Assembly: GCA_001603025.1 (NCBI GenBank)
Contig: LVAP01000110.1
Coordinates: forward strand, 1-37,914
DNA length: 37,914 nt
Direction: 5' to 3'
Source of the DNA: Clostridiales bacterium Firm_10
GTDB taxonomy: Bacteria > Bacillota > Clostridia > Christensenellales > Aristaeellaceae
A program made the translations under genes and the position numbers. Shown piece after piece: positions 16,643-23,951 of this stretch (position 1 is the stretch's first letter; each line of letters opens with the position of its first letter). The notes under the pieces are model-generated. The model searched no databases. It was given only the letters and a program-made list of their open reading frames with translations, and had not been told where the DNA came from.

Positions 16643-16808
16643 AAAGCAGGGAATTGTATCCCGCCGCGCTTCCGGCTGCGCGCGAAAGCACGCTGCCTGG
16701 TGCCCGTCACTGGCCGCGAGGACGGCATAATCCCACGTGGGGAAATCCTCCCGCTTGAGTAAATGAGTATGCCTATGCCACGTTATTCCCTGCTCTGCAG
16801 CCTTTTTT
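16643..16808. ncRNA. Candidate structured RNA or repeat element in the 16399-16867 intergenic region
   Basis: The 469-bp gap between the leucine-rich-repeat gene and the membrane-protein gene holds no gene I can support. Within it a 12-base segment at 16643-16654 is complementary to 16785-16796 (one wobble), closing ~130 nt that contain several further arms, for example GGCATA/TATGCC and CGCGC/GCGCG. On the plus strand the closing stem is followed by CTGC-TCT-GCAG and six T (16803-16808). On the minus strand it is followed by a CGCCG/CGGCG hairpin and TTTTT (16642-16622). Both strands therefore look terminated. It does not match a riboswitch or housekeeping RNA that I know. It could be an sRNA or an interspersed repeat. 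Confidence 0.4.
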
Positions 16809-16867
16809 GAGTAAATACGTGTCGCTTTTTGACGCTTATTATTATTCTTCTCCCGGAATCCGCCCTG

Positions 16868-18859
16868 TCAGAAATTCACAAGCAGAGCGTACAGCAGGAC
16901 ATACGCCGCGATGAACGCCGCAAGGATCGCCGCGTTGCGCAGCCTGCGCATGCGGTTTTCACGTCCGCGGCAGCTCATCAGCGCAGCCGTAACCGCTGCG
17001 GCGGCTGTCAGGAACATCCAGCCAACCAATCCCCGGCCATTCAGCTTATATAGCGGATCCATCGCCGCGCGCATTCCGCTCACAGCTTCGCCACGCAGCG
17101 TCAGCTCACCCAAATAGGGCGAGCTAGATTGCCCCAGTCCCAGCACAAGATCGCCGATCGATCCTTGCTGTACATCCTGGCGGGCAATGGTCACATAGTA
17201 CCGTCCACCCTCCTCCAGCCTGAAGCCGGTGAACGGCACCTTGACGTATCCGCTGATGGGGATATCCCGGTAGTCGGCCGTTTCCGTGCCGATGACCTCG
17301 CCAGTTTCCGCGTCGCCGATGGTCACCAGCAGGTTTGCCAGCGGCTTGAGCCCGTGCGTCTTGATGAAAAGCTGGATGCCGTCGAACCGGACAGGCGCGG
17401 AAAACACCTGCTGATACGCGAATTCCTCTGTCAGATCTTCAGAAGACTCGTCCGCCCGCACCCACATGTCGTAAGCCTGATACTCGACGACGTGTGTGTC
17501 ACGCCAGAGCAGAAGGCCTGAACAAATCACGTAAACACCCATCAGGATCCAAGCGGCAATCCGCCTTGCGCCGGCGTGCCTGCGCCTCTCCTCCTGCGGG
17601 ACCACCAAGCGCCTGCGAAGGGGCATCGGGCCTGCCTCCGCGCCGACCTGCGCGAAGAGCAGCATGAGGAAGGGATTATAGTTGATCTCCGGCATGTGAT
17701 GCTCGACGATCGCGTTCACGGCCAGCACGGCCAGCGCGAATACCAGGCTGTATTTCCTGTTCTCCGCCGCCCGCATAGAAAGCGTCACAAAGCCGGTCAA
17801 GAAGACTGCGGCGACCATAACGCCGTATCTCACGGGGATGGAGATGATGGCGCTGTCCAGGAAGTAGTAACCCGCCTCATGCTCCAGCGTGGTGCCGCCG
17901 CTGCCCAGCATGTGAACATACTGTCCCCACAGCTTAAACCCGTATTCAAGAAAGGCCTTTTTGGAATACAGCAGCCGGGAATTAAACACTTCGTCCAGCC
18001 TGATCATGTCCGGATTGACGAAGTTGTAGCGCGCCACTGCCCAGCCTGTGAGGACGGCACAGAAGATCAGCGCCGGCACGCAGATCCACGTCAGAATGCT
18101 GCGGGTTCCGCGGGCGATCCTGAAGCGCCGCAGATCGAACAGAAGCCTGTTCACGGTGAACGCTCCCACCGCAAGCAGCATGCAGAGCAAGGATGTCCTG
18201 GCGTTTGTAAAGCGATATGCTGCCAGCGCAACGATCGCGGCGGCCAGAAGCTCCCAATAGGTAGCTTTTTCCTCGCGGTATGCAAACCATGCCAGCGTGA
18301 GGAAAAGCACATAGGCGGAGAAATCGGTCGGATAGCAGATGCCGAAGGAGTTGCGGACGCCGCCGTCATCCTGTACGTAGCGCAGGTTGATGATAACGCC
18401 CCGCAGTGACAGCAGGATGACAACGAGCAGCAGGCTCGCCAGAGCGGCACAGAATGCTTTCAGCACCTTGTGTGCCGGAATGCCCCGCATGCCCACGATC
18501 AGCACGCCCAGGTCGATGAGCTCCTGATAAGTGCTCACTCGCCAGGCTATCACGAACACCGCCAGGGCAGCCAGTGACAGCGCATGCCATTTCAAGCTGC
18601 TCTCCCAGTAAGCTGCCAGCCTGATGCAGGCAGTCGCCACGGCGAAAAAGCGCAGCCATTCATACATGCGCGGCGGCCAATCGATCCGGAAGGTCGTGGA
18701 GATCAGGAAATACCGGCACAGAAGCAGCGCATAAGCAAGGAGGAAGAGGAAATCCGCCGCCCGCTGGCAGACAAGGCGGACTCTGGAGGGAGAATATGCC
18801 AGTGGCTTTTCTCTTTTTCCTGTTTCTGTCCGGATGATTCCCCCGTTCAAGCGCAACAC
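16868..18859 (-). CDS. Multi-spanning polysaccharide polymerase/O-antigen-ligase-like protein with C-terminal extracytoplasmic domain
   Basis: Up to 663 residues. Around ten hydrophobic segments fill residues ~30-440 with the layout of Wzy polymerases and O-antigen ligases, including a large loop at about 270-330 before VRYGVMVAAVF. Residues ~450-600 form a soluble, probably extracytoplasmic domain (starting after LLLWRDTHVVEYQ) of beta-rich character. Two more membrane helices end the protein. The start is uncertain: the frame opens at GTG 18859, but AAGGAGGAGG lies so close that a TTG a few codons inside may be used. It follows ppd by 48 bp in the exopolysaccharide cluster. It may polymerise or ligate the glycan or add a decorating group. 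A second Wzy-like protein is encoded at 26075-27325. Confidence 0.75.
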   Translation of the reverse strand: MLRLNGGIIRTETGKREKPLAYSPSRVRLVCQRAADFLFLLAYALLLCRYFLISTTFRIDWPPRMYEWLRFFAVATACIRLAAYWESSLKWHALSLAALAVFVIAWRVSTYQELIDLGVLIVGMRGIPAHKVLKAFCAALASLLLVVILLSLRGVIINLRYVQDDGGVRNSFGICYPTDFSAYVLFLTLAWFAYREEKATYWELLAAAIVALAAYRFTNARTSLLCMLLAVGAFTVNRLLFDLRRFRIARGTRSILTWICVPALIFCAVLTGWAVARYNFVNPDMIRLDEVFNSRLLYSKKAFLEYGFKLWGQYVHMLGSGGTTLEHEAGYYFLDSAIISIPVRYGVMVAAVFLTGFVTLSMRAAENRKYSLVFALAVLAVNAIVEHHMPEINYNPFLMLLFAQVGAEAGPMPLRRRLVVPQEERRRHAGARRIAAWILMGVYVICSGLLLWRDTHVVEYQAYDMWVRADESSEDLTEEFAYQQVFSAPVRFDGIQLFIKTHGLKPLANLLVTIGDAETGEVIGTETADYRDIPISGYVKVPFTGFRLEEGGRYYVTIARQDVQQGSIGDLVLGLGQSSSPYLGELTLRGEAVSGMRAAMDPLYKLNGRGLVGWMFLTAAAAVTAALMSCRGRENRMRRLRNAAILAAFIAAYVLLYALLVNF

Positions 18860-18907
18860 CTCCTCCTTAATTGATCCTGACCTAAAGCAAAGCGCTAGTT
18901 TATGCCA

Positions 18908-20044
18908 CTAAATCCCGTTATGCTGTAGTTCAGAGAGATAATGCATGAAACTCTGTTTATTCTCAATAGCCGTTGTCGTAGGACGCCCTAGATCCTCCCG
19001 TGCACCAATAGAGCACTTCACTTCGATAAAGCTCAGTTCATCACAGTTTCTGATAACCTCAAGCACTCTATCCAAGTCGTCGAAGTTATCTACACACACA
19101 GCGTTTTTATAACCGCATGCTTCCGCGATTTTCACCAGATCGATATCCGCAGCAACGGTAGGCATGCCGCCGACTGTCTCATGCGCTCCATTATTAATCA
19201 CCACATGAATCAGGTTAGTCGGCTTATTGGAGCCGATTATGGCCATCGCACCCATGTGCATCAAAGCAGCACCGTCGCCATCAATGCACCAAATCCGCTG
19301 ATCTGGCATGCTCATTGCCACACCCAGGGCAATAGAACTGGCGTGCCCCATGGAGCCGACAGTCAGGAAGTCATATCGATGGCTCTGACCATTGGCAACG
19401 CGCGTCTCGAACAGTTCACGGCTGGCCTTTCCTGTGGTGGATACAATAGGATCCTCACGGCTTGCTTTCACAATGTGCTGAATAATCTCCTCGCGCTTCA
19501 TCCTGTTGTCATTTTTATAAACAACCTTTTCTCCATATTCCAGGGCGTTCTTACCTATTACAAAAGCCACGTCTTTTCCCACTGCCAGCACCTTTCGAAA
19601 CCGATCCATGGCTGCAGCCACGTCGCTGTCTGCCGTATCTTTCCCGATCACGAAAGTGGCGATATCCATATCCTGCAGCAACTTCAGCGTCACTTCACCC
19701 TGATAAATGTGCTGCGGTTCATCATGGATACCCGGTTCTCCACGCCAGCCGACCACAAAGACAACAGGGATGGCATACACCTTATCGTTGAGAAGGCTCG
19801 CAACCGGATTGATGATATTCCCCTCACCGCTGTTTTGCATGTATACCACGGGGATCTTGCCGGTAGCAAGATGATAACCGGCTGCTAAAGCAGTACAGTT
19901 CCCTTCATTGGCTGCGATGATATGATGTTTCGGATCGATTCCATACGTATTCATCAGATAATTGCACAGGGCTTTCAGCTGTGAATCCGGAACACCCGTA
20001 TAGAAATCGGCGCCGATGATCTCTATAAGCTTTTCAACTTTCAT
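18908..20044 (-). CDS. ppd: Phosphonopyruvate decarboxylase (thiamine-diphosphate dependent)
   Basis: This 378-residue enzyme converts phosphonopyruvate to phosphonoacetaldehyde and CO2, which pulls the unfavourable PEP mutase reaction forward. It begins with the pyrimidine-binding half (NEGNCTALAAGY around the catalytic glutamate E47, then NSGEGN). The thiamine-diphosphate motif GDGAA (256-260) is followed at the usual distance by NNG (284-286) and AHETVGGMPT, a segment seen in phosphonopyruvate decarboxylases. ATG 20044 overlaps the stop of the alcohol dehydrogenase gene by 4 nt. PEP mutase and a reductase lie directly upstream, so the pathway assignment is firm. Sulfopyruvate decarboxylase is a related alternative, made unlikely by these neighbours. 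Confidence 0.95.
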   Translation of the reverse strand: MKVEKLIEIIGADFYTGVPDSQLKALCNYLMNTYGIDPKHHIIAANEGNCTALAAGYHLATGKIPVVYMQNSGEGNIINPVASLLNDKVYAIPVVFVVGWRGEPGIHDEPQHIYQGEVTLKLLQDMDIATFVIGKDTADSDVAAAMDRFRKVLAVGKDVAFVIGKNALEYGEKVVYKNDNRMKREEIIQHIVKASREDPIVSTTGKASRELFETRVANGQSHRYDFLTVGSMGHASSIALGVAMSMPDQRIWCIDGDGAALMHMGAMAIIGSNKPTNLIHVVINNGAHETVGGMPTVAADIDLVKIAEACGYKNAVCVDNFDDLDRVLEVIRNCDELSFIEVKCSIGAREDLGRPTTTAIENKQSFMHYLSELQHNGI

Positions 20045-21156
20045 TGTTTCGCCTCTCTCAAAATGTCGTGGTACAGTTGGTCGATCGTCTCTTCGTCCAG
20101 CAGCACCGGGTGGTTTTTCAGCCGAATGGGATTGACCGATGAGTTAAGAATGGTAAATTCTTTTTCAGTCGCCACAGGCACTGCCATCTCCAGTCTGTTA
20201 AAAATATCCTCAAATTTTCGGGCGGCATCGGTCACTTTATCGCATCCCATGGCCTCAGCCATTCCGTCCAACGTCTTTTCTAGATACGCTCTGCCTCTCG
20301 GGTCTATACACCTCTCCGTATGTGTAATCATCCAAGGAAACAACTTACGTACACACAAAGCGGCAGCATGGCCGTGGGCACAACCAAAAAGGCTGGTTAC
20401 CTTATAGCACATGGCATGTCCTGCTGTGGTCTGGGTGATATTGATGGCCTTCCCTGCCGTATTGGCTGCCATGAGCATACCTTCATTGCCTGTATCCTCG
20501 TTGTTCAGATAACCATCCATATTGGCCAGCACAAGATAAATCGCTTCCCGGCTATACGCCTTGCTCTCATCCGTACTGTTCACAGACCAGTAGGACTCGA
20601 TAGCGTGACACAGCGCATCCAGCATCGTGGATTTTTTCTGATAGTCAGGAAGTGTTTTCAACACGCTGTTGTCCATGAGGACGACGGAGGGAATGCAGCT
20701 ATTGTCCGTTACAGATTGTTTTGCGCCCTCATAGTAAATCACGGCGTATCTCGTCGCTTCTGACCCTGTCCCGGCTGTTGTTGGCATGGCGAGGAAGGGA
20801 ATGTCATTCGGCGTTATAGTCTGCTCCAGATAGTTTCGTGAATGGTCCATATTGTTGAATAGTTTGATGCATTTGGCCACATCGATGGCAGAGCCACCAC
20901 CAATGGCCATTATGGCGTCACAGTCCGCGTTATGAAACAACTCCACGCCTTCAACCACCGACTCATAAAGAGGATTGGGCTGAAAATGGCTGAATCGAAC
21001 GAGATGCATCCCCATTCGCTCCAACGCCTCAAGATGGCTATTGATCCCCATCAGAAAACGGATAGAATTGTCGCAAACGAGCAATATTCGCCTTCCCGCT
21101 ATCCATTCGTCGAGCGCACGGTAATGATCTTTCGCCGTAATAATTCGCTGCTTCAT
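20041..21156 (-). CDS. Iron-containing alcohol dehydrogenase, probable phosphonoacetaldehyde reductase
   Basis: This 371-residue group III alcohol dehydrogenase has the NAD(P)-binding GGGSAID (86-92) and PTTAGTGSE (125-133). Its metal ligands appear as D180 and H184 in DALCHAIE, H247 in TAGHAM and H261 in CAHGH. Family members next to ppd reduce phosphonoacetaldehyde to 2-hydroxyethylphosphonate, the known job of the FomC/PhpC group. Here the gene lies 6 bp after the PEP mutase fusion and overlaps ppd by 4 nt, so that reaction is the natural reading. No 2-aminoethylphosphonate transaminase (PhnW type) is in the window. The assignment to phosphonoacetaldehyde rests on context plus overall likeness. 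Confidence 0.88.
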   Translation of the reverse strand: MKQRIITAKDHYRALDEWIAGRRILLVCDNSIRFLMGINSHLEALERMGMHLVRFSHFQPNPLYESVVEGVELFHNADCDAIMAIGGGSAIDVAKCIKLFNNMDHSRNYLEQTITPNDIPFLAMPTTAGTGSEATRYAVIYYEGAKQSVTDNSCIPSVVLMDNSVLKTLPDYQKKSTMLDALCHAIESYWSVNSTDESKAYSREAIYLVLANMDGYLNNEDTGNEGMLMAANTAGKAINITQTTAGHAMCYKVTSLFGCAHGHAAALCVRKLFPWMITHTERCIDPRGRAYLEKTLDGMAEAMGCDKVTDAARKFEDIFNRLEMAVPVATEKEFTILNSSVNPIRLKNHPVLLDEETIDQLYHDILREAKQ

Positions 21157-21162
21157 ATCTTC

Positions 21163-23172
21163 TCATTCCTCTGCCGGAATCAGCCGGATAATGTCCTTGA
21201 AGGGCATCAGCATCTTATCGCATTCCTCCGCCCGGTGGTTTTCCAGAATGATCCTGGCAGCCTCCTGTATGGCTGGCACCTGCGCCCGCATCAGCTGGTT
21301 TGCATAGATGATGATGTTCGCACCTCGTTCCTTCCATTCCTCCTCTTTCACGGAATTGAAAGATGTGGGCACTAGAACAATAGGCGTCACTTTATCCCTA
21401 GCCCGGAACTTCTCAATAAACTCAAATATTTCAGCAGGATCCTTCTTCCGGCTGTGCATCATGATAGCGTCAGCTCCAGCGCCGGCAAAAGCAGCTGCCC
21501 GCTCCAGCGCGTCATCCATGCCTCTTTCAAGGATCAGGCTTTCGATGCGCGCGCAAATCATGAATTCTTTCGTCTTTTGCGCCTTCTTGCCGGCCCTGAT
21601 TTTCTCGCAGAAATTCTCGATGCTGTCCTGAGTTTGCTCGACCTCTGTGCCGAACAGAGAGTTTTTCTTCAGGCCGGTCTTGTCTTCTATAATGATCATG
21701 GAGACGCCAAGACGTTCGAGAGACCGAACAGTGTACACAAAATGCTCCGTCTTTCCGCCTGTATCGCCATCGAAAATGATAGGCTTTGTGGTGACTTCCA
21801 TGATGTCTTCAATAGTACGGAAGCGGGAGGTCATGTCGACCAGTTCAATATCCGGCTTGCCCTTTGCCGTACTGTCACACAGGGAGGATATCCACATGGC
21901 GTCATATTGGCGAGCCCCGCCGTCCTGATAGACCACGGTGTTTTCCACAACAAGTCCGGTCAGACCATCATGTGCTTCCATGGCGGTTACAAGGCCCTTT
22001 GCATCAAGCATACGGCGCAGACGACCGCGGCGAATATCCGGCATGGCAAGATCGGAGCGTGTGCGGGCCTCAAGATCCTTATAGCGGTCATCCTTGCTGT
22101 AAGGATATTCGACCAATTTACCGCCATAGGAGGCCAGAATCGACGTCACCTCATCGCGCACGGGCTTCTGGAAGCCGCCGCGCCAATCGTCCCCATGGAC
22201 CACGATGTCCGGGTGGTATTTTTCCAAGTTTTCACGGTAAGATAAAGTGCGTTGCTCGACAACCTTATACACGCCGACGATATTTTCAAGCATGGTTTTG
22301 CGGTCCGCAAAGGGAACGAGCGGGAAGCGCTTATACGACGCCACGGCCTCGTCGGAAAGAACGCCGATGATCAGTTTGCCCAGCTTCTGCGCCTTCTTGA
22401 TGATTGCGATATGGCCGCCGTGAATGATGTCCGTCGAAAAGCACATGTACACCACGCGCGATTCGATCTCCTTCAGCTTCGAGCTGACCACCGCAAGATC
22501 CTCGGGGTTATCGATCTCAGCGCACAGAAGGTTCTGCACGTCCAGCGCGCGAATGTTTGCCGCGCCGTTCAACTCGTTGAGGGCATTCTCAGCGTAAACC
22601 TTCGTATTCCCCGCCTCGCAGAACTGGATGATCTTGTCCAGCCACAATTTCCAGTCGTTCCGCTTCAAGTGATACAGTGCCTGCCCCTCCATGGCCTCGC
22701 TAAAAAACTCTATGCCGACCTTCTGCACCATGCCGTTCCGTACCACGGCCTTGAAATCCTTATCCGGCAGGGGGAGCGTGGAGGAAACTGCCATGCAGGA
22801 GCTCTCGGAGGCGATGATCCTCTCCAGCACTTCGTTTTCAAAAACAAGGTCGCCGTGCATCAGCACGATCTCGTCGTCCAAGTGCTCCCGCGCGCAGTAA
22901 ATGCTGTATATATAGTTCGTCTCCCTGTAAACCGGATTCTTTACGAAGGTAAAATGAAGCGGGAGGTCAAGGTTCCGGCAATAGTCAATAAGAACGGAAT
23001 CAAAAAGGCCCGTGGTCATGACGACCTCTTCAATACCCGCTTCGTTGAGCAGCCTGAGCTGTCGGGAAAGGATCGTCTCGCGAGGGGATATCTCCGTCAT
23101 ACACTTGGGATGCTCCGATGTCAGAACCCCCATCCTGCTTCCCATGCCGGAATTAAGTATCAACGCCTTCAT
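21163..23172 (-). CDS. Fusion protein: LicC/PntC-like nucleotidyltransferase + HxGH cytidylyltransferase + phosphoenolpyruvate mutase
   Basis: 669 residues in three parts. Residues 1-232 form a sugar-nucleotidyltransferase fold (GSRMG at 11-15, PKCM, and EIDNPEDL near 219-226) like LicC and PntC, which attach CMP to phosphocholine or phosphonates. Residues ~239-365 form a second nucleotidyltransferase with HGGH (251-254) and VVHGDDW, like glycerol-3-phosphate cytidylyltransferases. Residues ~381-669 are PEP mutase: DGDTGG (468-473) and the diagnostic EDK-x5-NS (496-505). PEP mutase makes phosphonopyruvate, the first C-P bond. The fused transferases could load CMP onto the final phosphonate for transfer by the LicD protein encoded next door. 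AAAGGAG lies seven bases before the ATG. Fusions of one cytidylyltransferase with PEP mutase are known; two in one chain is unusual as far as I can recall. Confidence 0.92.
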   Translation of the reverse strand: MKALILNSGMGSRMGVLTSEHPKCMTEISPRETILSRQLRLLNEAGIEEVVMTTGLFDSVLIDYCRNLDLPLHFTFVKNPVYRETNYIYSIYCAREHLDDEIVLMHGDLVFENEVLERIIASESSCMAVSSTLPLPDKDFKAVVRNGMVQKVGIEFFSEAMEGQALYHLKRNDWKLWLDKIIQFCEAGNTKVYAENALNELNGAANIRALDVQNLLCAEIDNPEDLAVVSSKLKEIESRVVYMCFSTDIIHGGHIAIIKKAQKLGKLIIGVLSDEAVASYKRFPLVPFADRKTMLENIVGVYKVVEQRTLSYRENLEKYHPDIVVHGDDWRGGFQKPVRDEVTSILASYGGKLVEYPYSKDDRYKDLEARTRSDLAMPDIRRGRLRRMLDAKGLVTAMEAHDGLTGLVVENTVVYQDGGARQYDAMWISSLCDSTAKGKPDIELVDMTSRFRTIEDIMEVTTKPIIFDGDTGGKTEHFVYTVRSLERLGVSMIIIEDKTGLKKNSLFGTEVEQTQDSIENFCEKIRAGKKAQKTKEFMICARIESLILERGMDDALERAAAFAGAGADAIMMHSRKKDPAEIFEFIEKFRARDKVTPIVLVPTSFNSVKEEEWKERGANIIIYANQLMRAQVPAIQEAARIILENHRAEECDKMLMPFKDIIRLIPAEE

Positions 23173-23209
23173 ATTCTAACTCCTTTCATCAGCCTCTCAC
23201 CACGTTAAC

Positions 23210-23908
23210 TTAAAAATACTGCACAGTCGCCACGACATCCTTCAGCTCCTGCCAGGACGGACCGTTCTCTGAAACCCAGTTTGGATCCGGTACCCGCCAG
23301 TTCTCCGTATAAATGCTGGCCAGATATTTTTCCGGTTCGCTCGGAACGGAGCACTCCAGCCCATTGATCAGAAGCTTTTTCGTCCCCTTAATTGGATATA
23401 GCGCGAGCCGGGCCGCGTGGAACTCGTTTGCGGAATGATAGATAAATCCCTCTTTCCTGAAATAGACATATGTTACCAGATGACCATCCTGCAAATAACT
23501 GCCGAAAAAATCAACCGTCAGGCCGTTGTAGGCGTATGTCTGCTCTGTAATTTTTTCGCCCTGTTTGAACTGCTTGACCTTCTTCATGCCGCTTGCGGTC
23601 AACCGCTGTTCAAATTCGCCCCAGCTGAATCCCTCGTCCATGACGACGCCGTAATCGACGTCGTTGTCATACTCGATGAATTTATGGTCCCTGACCAGGC
23701 CCAGCAGGCTGCCAAAATCCACGAAATACTCATAGCCGGAGCCATCCAGCGTTTCTTCGATATGGCGGACCAGCGACGCGCCATTCCGCTTCAGCGCGGC
23801 CACTTTTTTCGCGTTCTCCTGGCTTTCCTGTTTCTCCTTGTACCTCCGGATGGCGGTACCAATGACGGGGAGTTTCTTGATCAGCATCTTGATTTCATAC
23901 AGTCCCAT
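23210..23908 (-). CDS. LicD-family phospho/phosphono-transferase
   Basis: This 232-residue protein has the LicD core: a nucleotidyltransferase-like VDFGSLLGLVRDHKFIEYDNDVDYGV region, with FGSLLGLVR at 65-73 and the acidic DNDVD at 81-85 that binds metal. LicD enzymes move phosphocholine or a related group from its CMP ester onto a glycan. Here the only CMP-loading domains nearby are fused to PEP mutase, so the likely donor is a CMP-phosphonate and the acceptor a sugar of the polysaccharide repeat. AAGGAGG lies eight bases before the ATG. It sits between the flippase and the PEP mutase fusion, 37 bp from the latter. The N-terminus (about 40 residues) is basic and lacks a membrane helix. Confidence 0.85.
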   Translation of the reverse strand: MGLYEIKMLIKKLPVIGTAIRRYKEKQESQENAKKVAALKRNGASLVRHIEETLDGSGYEYFVDFGSLLGLVRDHKFIEYDNDVDYGVVMDEGFSWGEFEQRLTASGMKKVKQFKQGEKITEQTYAYNGLTVDFFGSYLQDGHLVTYVYFRKEGFIYHSANEFHAARLALYPIKGTKKLLINGLECSVPSEPEKYLASIYTENWRVPDPNWVSENGPSWQELKDVVATVQYF

Positions 23909-23951
23909 ATTCGTGGCCTCCTTCTCAATTTGCCCGGGTCAACTTTCCTTT

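Noticed and set aside
16191-16762. Several overlapping frames of 90-180 codons on both strands in the 16399-16867 gap
   Set aside because: None has a good ribosome site with a recognisable product. One minus frame starting at ATG 16728 has a GGGAGGA site too far upstream. The structured-element reading fits better, though I cannot exclude a small protein.
16643-16808. Possible cobalamin, c-di-GMP or 6S RNA in the intergenic element
   Set aside because: None of the conserved core sequences of those RNAs could be matched on either strand.
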